DNA of 64,000 bases from Apoderus coryli (Eukaryota > Arthropoda > Insecta > Coleoptera > Attelabidae), in NCBI GenBank assembly GCA_911728435.2, contig OU452202.1:16967135-17031134 (forward strand), given 5' to 3'. The notes under the pieces were generated by a model. The model worked only from the letters and a program-made list of their open reading frames with translations. It made no database searches and was not told the DNA's origin. Positions 12,701-23,400 of the stretch are shown one piece after another. The position numbers and the translations under genes are program-made. Position 1 is the first letter of the stretch; the number at the start of each line of letters is the position of its first letter.

Positions 12701-14480
12701 TGAAAGATTGGTTTCTCTTCGAACTCGATATAAAAATGTAGTCGACAGTGACCAGTAAGTGAAGTATTTTTGCAACAAAAATCCTTTTCCTCTCCTGCAG
12801 TCTTTTCTGTAGTTTCTTTGGATTTTAGCTATACCATGTCCGCATGTCTGCATCAAATTGGATTTTCTTTTATTATTAGAGAAAGGTGAAATTTGATGAT
12901 GATGTTCTTTGAGTCCTTTGTAGTCTTTTGATAATTTCTCCTACGCCGTCCCATTGACAACCCCATACATTCCTGTGCCCATGCTTTCAGGGTTGCTATG
13001 ATTTAGTTCCTCATTTCAATTTCAAATTATGAATTTGTGTAAAAACGACATAGATAAGCCTCACTTATGAACCGATTGTATACCTAAACAAGAAACAAAT
13101 AATAATAATAAATGACTTTATCGCACATTTACAAAGAAAAGTAGAAAAGGCGAAGTTGAGGTCTTAACCACTTAAGATTATACTAAAAGAAGAAGAGAAC
13201 AGAAAATGCATTATATTATGTTTGAACATGAGTAAGTTCTCAAATGACGGCGACGTCTAGTGGTCGTTGAGTACGACATTCCCCCAAATTCCAGGGTCCT
13301 TCAAAGGTATTCTGGTCTCCTAGTATGAATTATCCTGTTGAACAAAACCAACCTGCTTTATCTAGGTTTGTCTCAGAAACGATTTAACAAACTTTGGTGC
13401 AGGTGTCTGATTATACGAACCTAAATTCACAATTTTAGACGCGAAGTCAAAGTAAAGCAGTAAACCTCTGGGCTTACAGAGGAATGAAGCCCAGGGCGTT
13501 GATAGGCAATTTATTGTTTTCATTTGATTGTTGAATTTTTGTTTTTAGGATGCAAACATGGTGTAATCCGTGGCAAATTGTCAATAATTACACGAATCCT
13601 ATGCATATTAATGCCATTTTAGTTGCAACAAAGGAGTAAGTATTTTTTCTATATGTGAGTAATTTATATTTTATCCCATAGCTGATAGTTCTGCTACACT
13701 TAATAAGTTATAAAACATAGTAGTCCATTAAGTTATATGTTATAACTTTAAAAATATTTTATTACTTTTCAATGGTGTTCATATGTTGAAAAGGAACGGC
13801 GATGACTAGTACATGGAGCCCCTGCCCACATCTCCTGCAAACAGGGATGATGTGAAATTATTTGTGCGACACGTGTGGATCGTAGTATTAAGGTTGAGAA
13901 AATGGGGTCTAGTGTTTGAGCAGGCAAATGACTAGTGAAGCAAAGTTCAGAATGACCACCGGACTAATTGTATTTCTATGCCTTTCAGAAAGATTGGTTT
14001 TATGCCAATATTTGCATCAATGTTGTCTGCACTTGAGCGAGAATGTCTTCTGTCATATAATTTTATCAATTTTGGTCCTGTTTTGCAAACACCTCTAGAG
14101 AGACCACCGCAGCCATTCATAGACAAAAGATTTTTAATATTAAATATATTTTGTCTCCAGAAATTCAATTCTCACCAAATTGGACCTTACGCAATTAGTT
14201 TATCTATTTTAACTGATAGAATAGCCTTGACCGAAACAAAAAAAAAATAATTCTCTACTTTTTTTTTTCTTTTAGAGTCCTTTTGGAGGTACAATCGTTA
14301 GAGACCCATTTGAAATCCATTTTAGCAGAAGTTTACTACAATCATACCATAGATGAGCTATTAGGCACTCTGATAGTTCCATTGATTCAAAATTTGCAAC
14401 AAATTAAAGATAATTGTGAGAGACAACAAAGTATTGGATGTAGGGTTAGAGTGGTGCATAAAATTCCCGATTTTACTTAA
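9733..14480 (+). CDS. HEXD: Hexosaminidase D (GH20 family)
   Basis: Ten exons: 9733-9761, 9838-9892, 9954-10119, 10574-10794, 10877-11060, 11140-11410, 12420-12527, 12584-12754, 13549-13635, 14276-14480. All phases agree and the product is about 498 residues, close to vertebrate HEXD. The N-terminus RLVHIDLKGAP is the first barrel strand. VIPLVQTFGHMEYVLKH is strongly family-specific. YLHIGADE carries the D-E pair of GH20 substrate-assisted catalysis. Further blocks are IIIWDDMLR, WVASAFKGAT, GIAFTGWSRYDHYATLCELLP and FPGWQIFNAFERL. HEXD is a cytosolic/nuclear exo-beta-N-acetylhexosaminidase preferring GalNAc. There is no signal peptide, as expected. An AATAAA lies at 14531. Open frames at 13978-14250 are intronic and not part of the protein. 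Confidence 0.93.
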
Positions 14481-14530
14481 TTATTTCACTTTTTTATTTA
14501 TTTTAACATGTATATGTATGTGTTATTCCG

Positions 14531-14536
14531 AATAAA
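14531..14536 (+). terminator. Poly(A) signal of HEXD
   Basis: AATAAA 50 bp after the HEXD stop, inside the 93-bp gap to the stop codon of the convergent gene at 14574. Confidence 0.5.
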
Positions 14537-14573
14537 AAATATAATTAATATATGTATGAATTAACTATGCAAC

Positions 14574-16646
14574 TTAAATATTTTCTCGCCAAATTATGAG
14601 ACAGTCTATTAAAAATATACCAGCATTAACAAGAGATAAGATACCTTTAGCTAAACCAAAATATTTCCATTCCGATTTCGTGTATTGTATGAAGAAATCC
14701 ACATTTAAAGTGCCAGCTGCAGTAAATACTGCACAACCTGCTAAACATAAGAAAACGTCCGTTTTCTTGTTGATTGGGGCATCGATGAGGTGACCTAGAA
14801 TGATATAAAATTAGTCCTCCTAAAAAAATAAATATCATGGGCTTCCTCCCTAATGGCGGTCGTTCTTGCCACGTGAATCTTGATGATAGTTTTTTAATAA
14901 ATTCAATCGTCCCTATAGTAAAACAGCTAGAACCTCAAATCCAATGCATTATGCTTGTGATAGAGGTTGACCTGCGTTGGATATGTAAAGAATTGTTTCA
15001 AATATTGGTTAGCACCAGTTTTTCAACAAGTGTGTATGCATCTGTTTTCTTTCGCTGTGTACACGTGGGACACCAGGTTGAATAAAAAGTGCGTCCGTGG
15101 TTTTGAAGTAACAAGAGCTGCGGACATCCCAAATTCTGTATATTAAAATTTCGACACCTTCGGAAACTTGAAGAGGACAATCTTGTTTAGTATCTTTATT
15201 AAAGAATTCTCAGAACATTGAGTGTTTTCTTAGGTTTCATTCACTTTTAAAAGACGTAGTGGAATTCTTCAAACAACATTTGTAAAAAATATAATTAATG
15301 ACCTTTGTAATTTATTGATTGAATTTGACAAAGCCCAATTTATTTCTGTATTGTTTATAGTACCTAATCCTTCATCCTGCAAGCTCTATTTCTTTTAAGC
15401 TATTTTTGGGAGCACATAAAGATAGTCTAGATATTTCTGTATGAAAAATTAATTGAGGTCGAACACATTGCAGATTTTCTAGTAGTTTAGTACTAAAATC
15501 GGAAGAACCAAATAATATTCCAACTGCCTGACTGTGGACAAGTTCAGCTTGAGATCTTTTATCGATACTCCAAAATCTAATATAACCATGTGAAGTTCTT
15601 TGCTCCAGTGTAAACAGTTTTCTTTTGCCAATGCTGATTTAAATTATTGGTTGATAAGTATTTGTACGAATTCTATGAGAGCGGAGAAATTTTGTGCGAT
15701 CTGTACATATTCTAGATCCCAATTGGGATTCGTAAAGTTCACAAAATATTCTAGCTCCTGTGTTTGCTGACGAAGTTTTTATAGGATAGGTTTCACGCCA
15801 TTTTATATAACAATCAACAATGATTAAAACGTATGTATAGCCATTAGAACGACTATTATGAATTTCAAATTGACTCAGACTTGATCTATTCTGATAGCGA
15901 ATTTTAGAATTTTGCATCCTATGTACCAAGATTTTGACCAAATTATATATGTAGTCTTTTTTTTTTGTAGCACATTTTCCAAGATCAGAAATATTGTGTA
16001 TTGTGAATGTAAGGCTTATTGTGATTTGTCGAAATCTCCAATCAAACTTATCTTTGAATTATAAAATTAATTTCTACAAAGTGAAAGTTAGTTTTGTTGT
16101 TAAATTTGTATCTTTTATTTATTGAATCTATTTGTGATATCTCGTGGTCACTTAAAAGTTATAAAGGGTCTACAAGACAAGAACTAGATCCTAGTAGAAC
16201 TGAACCAATTCCCACATACAACGAGGTCTCTTATACAAAATAGAGATATGTGGAAGGTTTAGGTTTTCATTTAATGTAAGGAAATGAGTTTACCAATTAA
16301 TCCTGCTAAAGATATGATAATGTAGCCGCCAAAGGCTGTTGCAGAAACTGTGTCACATTCGAAATCATTTGTGCGACTGTAGTAATGGAAGCCGATACAA
16401 AGAGCCGATATTGTCTGGAAAAAAATACAAGCAAAATTGAAATGTGTGAGCGGCTGGAGTTATTGCTTAATATATATTTTTTGTTAATGGCTGTAGACAC
16501 AGTTATTCAAAAATAACTGAACAAATTCGATTTATATGTCTTTGCGTGTTTGCTGACGTTTATATGCATTATACTTTTTGTTAAATATTTGGTATGCTCA
16601 CCAGTTCCAATAATGTAGCGATTGCTCTTTTCCTCACTGTTACCAT
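14574..16646 (-). CDS. Four-TM snakeskin/MARVEL-like membrane protein, paralogue 1
   Basis: Three exons on the minus strand: 16602-16646, 16294-16414, 14574-14794. The product is 128 residues. The exon 1 product ends in LLEL, exon 2 encodes TM1 (TISALCIGFHYYS) and TM2 (ATAFGGYIIISLAGLIG), and exon 3 encodes TM3 (KKTDVFLCLAGCAVFTAAGTL) and TM4 (FGLAKGILSLVNAGIFLIDCLI). Exon sizes 45, 121 and 221 nt match its two paralogues downstream. The TM3-TM4 pattern resembles snakeskin, a smooth-septate-junction protein of insect gut, but the protein is shorter, so orthology is not claimed. Poly(A) signals for this strand (14493-14502) fall inside the HEXD 3' UTR, so the transcripts probably overlap. Intron 2 contains an integrase remnant. 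Confidence 0.75.
15639..15941 (-). pseudogene. Retroelement integrase fragment
   Basis: Open frame in intron 2 of the preceding gene. The stretch YVLIIVDCYIKWRETYPIK, then SSANTGARIFCE and later TDRTKFL, resembles the core of a retroviral-type integrase in LTR retrotransposons (first D in the VD block, second in TDR). In-frame continuation toward 15400 is broken. Element class (Gypsy or BEL) cannot be decided. Confidence 0.5.
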
Positions 16647-17860
16647 TGTAAACTCAAAACAATTTAATAAAACTTTTTAATTGAAATAAGTACACTTTAA
16701 GATTACTTACAGCATTCAAGAATATATTTCTACTATTAGTGAATAGTATTTCTTTTATCCTAACTATATAAAAGTAAATAAATCATAAAAATATTTTAAT
16801 GTTATTCTGTTTATCATAAAAGTTGGTTTACTTTACTTTGTAAAAGCTGTTAACCCAGAAAAAGATAGTTTTTTTCTTAATTAAACCTGTACGGATTATT
16901 TACTTGTCTAAAATTATGTAATTTTTGATTTAGGAGAACAAGGTTTAGATTAATTTTGCCTGGTGAACTTCAAAGGGCTGTGTCAAACTGTTTTTCCATT
17001 CAATCTTGATGCAGCGGCCTAGCTCCAATCATGCTATTTCTTTCTGTGTCTGTACGCCCCAGATTAACCATTGTGAAAGAACCACCAGAACCAAAATTTT
17101 CTTCTTCTATCTTCTACCGTTAAAGAGTAACGACAAGTTTCTTCAATTTCATTATATTATTTAATCAAAGAAATAATTTGTCTTTCCATTTGCCAGATTT
17201 TATTGTGAGACTTTGCAAATTAAAACAACCCGTATCCATTAACATGATATTCAAAGAATTTCTTGAAAAATACTGCATACAATTGTTAATGAAATAGTTA
17301 AACTCGCGTTTATGAAAACTTAAACGAAATTGTTTAATGTTAACTTTTGCATGACATTGGCTTCTTAAATTCTATTAATTTTGTTGGTATTATTTTAGTA
17401 ATGGCGATATTATAACTTTAAATTATACAAGCCCCACATAAAATGTGTTAAATAGCCCGGCGTGACAGGCAATAATGGCCCTTAAACACAAGGTTACGGA
17501 TTCAACAACCCAGTCTCTTCTATGGTGTTACAGAAGGGACTTGTCTTTGTGGAGGGTGAAAATCCTGTGGACCTGTGCCTCCTTGGCCTTTGTTTATTAT
17601 TATTAGTTTATTTTCATTGAAATTGTATGCAAATAATTGAATGACCACTGATTAAAAATGTAAACGTTATTAGTGGAGGTAACCGTTGTTTTACAATGTC
17701 AAAAGTTCTTTGAACTTACATGGAAGGTATATCGTAAAGCCCTAAATTGTACTTTATATTTCCGGATGATGAATCTTCCGCTTAAAAACGTCGAGAAAGA
17801 TATAGATATAGGCAATGAAATTTTCTCTTATAACATAAAATACCAATGTCCTTACTAAAA
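16647..17860. other. Intergenic DNA
   Basis: No recognisable gene. A purine/pyrimidine mix near 17460-17590 has higher GC, but I see no open frame that looks coding. The sequence leads into a LINE. Confidence 0.35.
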
Positions 17861-17864
17861 AAGA

Positions 17865-19225
17865 TATTTGCTAGTAATATGTTATCATGTAAGCAATTTA
17901 GTGACTTTCTTACAGGATGTATATCCCGCTGTTCGTCGGGGTTTTCAGGTCGACGCAATCTACACAGATTTTTCTAAAGCCTTCGGCAAGATCGATCATT
18001 CTTTGATGCAGCAACGCATGAATGACATTGGCTTCAGCAGGAAATTAATTGCATTTTTGGGTCATATTTAACGACTCGTTGAATATAATGGCTATCGGTC
18101 TGATTGCTTCTTTGTGCCGAGTGGAGTCCCACAGGGTAGTACCTTGGCTCCTTTACTGTTTGCTATATTTGTGAACAGTATTGGTGATAATTTCTCAAGT
18201 CAGCACTTGCTTTTTGCGGATGATTTGAAGTTGTACAGTGTTGTACGGTGTGCCGATGATTGTGATCGTTTGCAAAGAGACCTACATATGCTGTCTGTAT
18301 GGTGTGACCTAAGCAAGCTTCCCTTAAAAGCTAATAAATGTAAATCCATAACGTTTACAAAACGCCTTACACCTGTGATGCACAACTACATACTTAATGG
18401 AATCGCGTTGGAGAGATGTAATGTCATTAAGGACCTCGGGATTTATGTTGACAGGGAATTGACTTTTAATGACCATGTCTCACATGTTTCGGCGGCTGCA
18501 CTCAGGATGCTGGGATTCATTTTCCGACAAACAAAGAATTTTAATAATATAAACTGCCTTAAAACGCTATATTTTGCTTATGTACGGTCCAAATTGGAAT
18601 ATGCCTCAATTCTTTGGTCACCTATGTATCATGTCCATATACAGAAGCTTGAGAACATCCAACGCAAATTCTTAAAATATCTGTCATTTAAGCTTGATGG
18701 ATGTTTTCCATCTCGCGGTTGTAGTCACGGTTTGTTGCTGAACAGGTTTCAGTTTCAACTATTGTCCGAGTGGCGCATTTATGTTTCTCAAATATTTATC
18801 TTCAAATTAATAAACGGTTTGCTGGACTGTCCTCGGCTGCTTCATCAGATTGGGTTTCGTGTTCCCCGCTTACACGCAAGAGCTTCTGATATATTTTGGG
18901 TGCCCCAGGTTCACGCAAACTATGAAACTAGGGCGCCCCTTTTTCGGGCTTGCAACTACTCCAATCGTCTGACTATCCATGAGAATATTAATTACTTTAA
19001 TGCATCACTCAATTCATTTAAGCGTGATCTGCGCGGGTACTTCCAGGCTAATGAAATTGATATTATTTAGGTGGTTATTTGAGTGGCCATTTTATTTTAT
19101 TTTATACCTTTGTTACTTTTATTAGTTTTATTGTCAATCACCTGTCATTGTATCATAATATATATTTTTGTTTTGTCTTGTAATTGGGTAGTTATACCTG
19201 TTAGACAATAAAGAGATTATTATTA
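17865..19225 (+). mobile_element. Jockey/I-type LINE, reverse transcriptase 3' part
   Basis: One frame runs from 17868 to 19070 with a single in-frame stop at 18069. Reverse-transcriptase blocks are in order: VDAIYTDFSKAFGKIDH (first catalytic D), SGVPQGSTLAPLLFAIF, then LLFADDLKLY with the F-A-D-D active site. The C-terminal AYVRSKLEYASILWSP and RRKFLKYLSF-type blocks are typical of jockey-like non-LTR elements. The 3' end is AATAAAGAG followed by (ATT)n, a usual LINE tail. The endonuclease domain is missing, so the copy is 5' truncated. Related fragments occur at 36884-37717. Confidence 0.8.
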
Positions 19226-19487
19226 TTATTATCATTTAAATCAATTGTTTTGTCATCTAATGTTATTTCGCTCAGGTCACTGGTCACAAAGGATTTTGAT
19301 CGTTCCAATTTTGCTGTCATTGTATCATAATATATATTTTTGTTTTGTCTTGTAATTGGGTAGTTATACCTGTTAGACAATAAAGAGATTATTATTATTA
19401 TTATCATTTAAATCAATTGTTTTGTCATCTAATGTTATTTCGCTCAGGTCACTGGTCACAAAGGATTTTGATCGTTCCAATTTTGCT
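19144..19487. repeat. Perfect 172-bp tandem duplication across a LINE 3' junction
   Basis: Units 19144-19315 and 19316-19487 look identical by eye. Each carries the LINE 3' end, its ATT tail and about 80 bp of downstream flank. The lack of divergence implies a recent event, by replication slippage or unequal exchange. Confidence 0.9.
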
Positions 19488-19512
19488 ACTGATAATTTGA
19501 AACTCTCGACAA
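19412..19512 (-). other. Exon-like open frame beside the LINE insertion
   Basis: The minus strand reads VESFKLSVAKLERSK... SDLSEITLDDKTIDLN, a composition typical of a real protein, preceded by a possible acceptor CTGCAG at 19513-19518. It ends at the LINE tail and is half duplicated. No partner exon was found, so it may be a gene fragment broken by the LINE or chance. Confidence 0.25.
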
Positions 19513-20481
19513 CTGCAGGATTAACCTTTTTTTATACACTGTATCACTGGTATTTTTTCTTCTTAAAAATTGGTGAAAGATTAGGTAGTTTTAATGCTTT
19601 CTTTACCTGTCAAATTTCTATCGATCCGCAGTAATTTCTATTTTGTTTGAATTTTTAGAAAATATTGACCAGTCCCTTACCAACGTTTACATATTATTGA
19701 TGCTATGAAATTAAGAAACATTTCAATTAAAAGATAAATAACAATAAATTTGAGCAATTAGTCAATTGAATATAATAATAAAAACATGTTTGTGCTACAT
19801 TAAATAATTTTGTATCAGTTTGTAGGTAAAGTTTGATATCGATATGGTCAACATTTTCGAAAAATTAACAAAAAAAAAGAAATTATTAGTGTGACCCAAT
19901 TTTAAATGTGGCTAAAAAATTCAAAACTAAACAAGTTATTAAATACAATGTTATTTTTTAAGAAGAAATAAACAAATTAACTTTTCATTTCAAAATTTCT
20001 TAGAGACACTACGTCATTTTCTCATATCGGTAACAAAAAGGAAACGAAAATTAATTTACGTTACATAATAATTATACATTTTTTTATTAATAAATATTGA
20101 TTTAAAATCCAATTGTTAATCTAAAACTAATACAACAATAATTTTAATATACAAAGGTAATCGCGAGCAAAAATCTAACAATATCATCAAAATAATATCT
20201 GTAAAAGATTTTTCAATTAAAAAAATAATAAAAATATAATAATGCTAGTATTTAAAGCTTATATAATTATTATTATTGGAAATTTCTGGATAATATAAAA
20301 ATATCTATACAATATTCGTATAAAATGTAATAAATATAAAAAATATACATATCAGTGTGTTTTTAAACATTTTAAAAGTTTTTTGTACTTGATTTATGTG
20401 TTTAAAGCACATCAAAAGCTTTTATGCAATACAACTATTAAAAACAGGAAGAGTTATTAGTAGGTACTACTTAAAATATTT
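19513..20481. other. AT-rich intergenic DNA and probable 3' UTR of paralogue 2
   Basis: Very AT-rich with no gene seen. The right end presumably holds the 3' UTR of the minus-strand gene that stops at 20482. Confidence 0.4.
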
Positions 20482-23400
20482 TTAATCTCCACGCCATGTC
20501 AGTAAAGCATCGAGTAAAAATAAACTTCCTCCAATAACGCCTAAAGAGCCTTTTGCCAATCCGTAGTCTCTGTATTCTGATTTCCATGTACCATCGAAGT
20601 GTTTAATTGATAAAGCGCCAGCTGCTACGAAAAGTCCACAGCCCACCAAACTGAAGAAGATATCAATTCTGCGGTTGAACGGTGTGCTCATAAGGTGGCC
20701 TGAAATTTAGAAGATCTAATTAGCAAGCTATTTTATCACCACCACCATGGCATGGCAAATCAAAGTTTAAATTAACTCAATTTAATAAATCTGTTATTAC
20801 CGGCAAATCCACCGATTATAATAATGACATATCCACCAAATGCAACAGCTGCTAGTGTGTCTTCTTCAAATTTTCCAGTTTGACTTTTGGCATGGAGTCC
20901 AATGCATATTACTGCAATAACCTGAAAATTACAAATTTGATTTTTAAGAAAAAATGTTTGTTTTGAAACAATAAGCCTAATAAGGCTATTAAACATTGGC
21001 AAAGGAAATATTAATAAAAAATAATCATTATTTTTATTAATATTTAATAAGTGCGGTTCAGATCATACATGTGTGTATGTATTTTTTTTTCGTGTTAAAA
21101 AAATCACTGCAAAGGTTGCAAATCTCAAAAATTAATTGAATTTTAACAGCGTTAAAATATGAATAATCCTTGTAATGATGGACGCTGTACATTGTACCGG
21201 GTGTACAGATAAGAAAGGACGCCGGCTCTATCTCAAAAACTAATCATGTTACGGTTTTAGGATTTTGTTTGTTTGTAAATGCCTATTAGGTAGGTACCAA
21301 CGAAGAAGCATTTGATTTGTTGGCGGTTATTTCGAGTGCCTCAAAAATGCTTTGACGCCTTGCAAGGATCTACGCGCTTGGATATCCGCAAATACGATTC
21401 TATAAGAAAAATATCATTATAAGATTGGCAAATCGTTTATGAACGAGTGGAAGTATTCGGCGACCATTCCAAGAAGGAGTTGTTCAAATGGTGGAAGCAC
21501 TCAGAGTTTCACACGGTACATTATTTGTGGGCTTGTACTATTAGAGGGCAAGGATAAATACTGTAAATCCTTTCTATTTCTTCCGGAATTTGTTCTCCAA
21601 TATAAATTAAGAGTCGTGGCATCTGTTATTATATTTATCGAACTAGTGTAGCTCCGAGTAACTCCAGCAGGGTTCCAAATGGAACAGTTTTACTGCTATG
21701 TTATACAAAGCCGCACAATCTTAAAAATAAAAGTTAAAAAGTAATTCAAACCAAGAATATCTTTGGTGCGTTGACTTGCTATGTTATTAGCCGCTTTCTA
21801 TCAACAAAAGAATAAAATCATGATTATCAAATCAGGAGTCCAAATTAGTGATTCGATCGGACGCATCATGGTTACGATTTTATAAGGAAAGAACGTCGTC
21901 CTTTGTTTGGTTGGTTAGAAATACTTACGATTATGCTGTAAGATGGATTAGATTTTCATGGTTGTGTGTTTTGTTTACTATTTACAAAATACAGAACGGA
22001 AGACAAACATGACAAAATCGAATTTTTAGTTGATCAAATGAAGTGAATCATGAATTTCAGTGGGGCAAGGATTACGTTTTTGGATTTGAGTGGAATCAGG
22101 CAATGCTTTAACTCGAAAGAACATGATCACGAATCAAAACGCGTTTGGATCTTATAAATATTCTGAAAAGGTTAACATGGGGTAAATAAAGACGAAATAA
22201 GTTGCACCGATGCATGTTTTTATAAAACGAACGTAAGAATTTTGACATCACAGTGTTTTTAGCTGCTCGAAGTTACTCCCTTCTTTAAAAGGAACAGACT
22301 GATCGCAAGATCTCATACACGACGTTAAACAAATGGTGTGTTTTTAAGTGCACAAAACTTCAAATTCATGGGTCATCCGTCATACAGCCCCCAATAACTT
22401 CTTGCTAAGCCTGCACATCAAAAATAAATTTCGTGGTAAAAGTTTTTCGAGGAATGTGAACTATGTTGAACGCATCACTCCATGTTTCGAAGGTACCTCA
22501 ATCGGAGTTGCAAAGCGATGATCGCCTTGGCGTAGAGTAATTTTGAAAAACTTGATTTAACAAAATACTTTTTAACTTGAAGAAGTAGTCCATTCTCTCA
22601 GTGGAGCGCAATGTATTAAAACAAAGCAAACAAAACGTCACCTCCACAAATTTATTCATGCAAAAAATTGTTTTACGTGAAACATGTTTCGAAAGCAGTA
22701 GCTTTTACCATGAGCCACAATACCTTACCAAAAAAAGTGTCATAACCATGTCGGAAGGAACACCCAATTGCTTATTGAGGTGAAATTTTAGTTAGTATAT
22801 TATTTATACTTGTTGGCCATATTATAAACTCAGTATACTAAGAGACCGCCAATAAAAATTACAATAAAATTTGAAAACTAAAAGGATAAAATGTCTGCGA
22901 TTTCATTAATTATTCAAAAAATGATTTTCTTTGTTAAATAATTTCGAATAGAAAGTGCAAATCGCCCATGAATTTAAATATTTGCACATTTGTTTATCAA
23001 ATGCAATTGTGTACACATTTGCATTTGAAATACTATTTATTTTCGACGAGCATTTCGCTAACACTGTTAACATCCTCAGGAGGTAATCAAAATTCAAAAA
23101 ACTTATTTGCATTTACTTGTTAATCTGAAAATTTATCTAGCATCAGATTATCAATTTTACAGTCAATTAAAGGTAGGTATTACTAATACATATTTGAGCA
23201 AAACGGAAACGAATTAAAAAACTGATAATGTAGTGTATAAAACGTAAGTAAGAAGATAGAATACGTAATTTTAAAAATAAAATGTATGACATATCGATGC
23301 GTTTTTACGACAAAGTTGTTATTATATATGATTAGACTTAATAATATTTAATTAAACAACACCTAAAATGAAATCATTTCTATTTATAAACATTACAAAA

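Noticed and set aside
13947..14250. Open frames of 73-90 codons on both strands between HEXD exons 9 and 10
   Set aside because: Exon 9 (ends 13635) and exon 10 (starts 14276) join in phase and align with the family without a gap, so this is intron.
14647..14838. 63-codon minus frame over exon 3 of four-TM paralogue 1
   Set aside because: Wrong phase; the paralogue alignment fixes the other frame.
22473..22700. ACATGTTTCG blocks as hammerhead ends
   Set aside because: No CUGANGA partner on the right side; likely chance within mariner debris.
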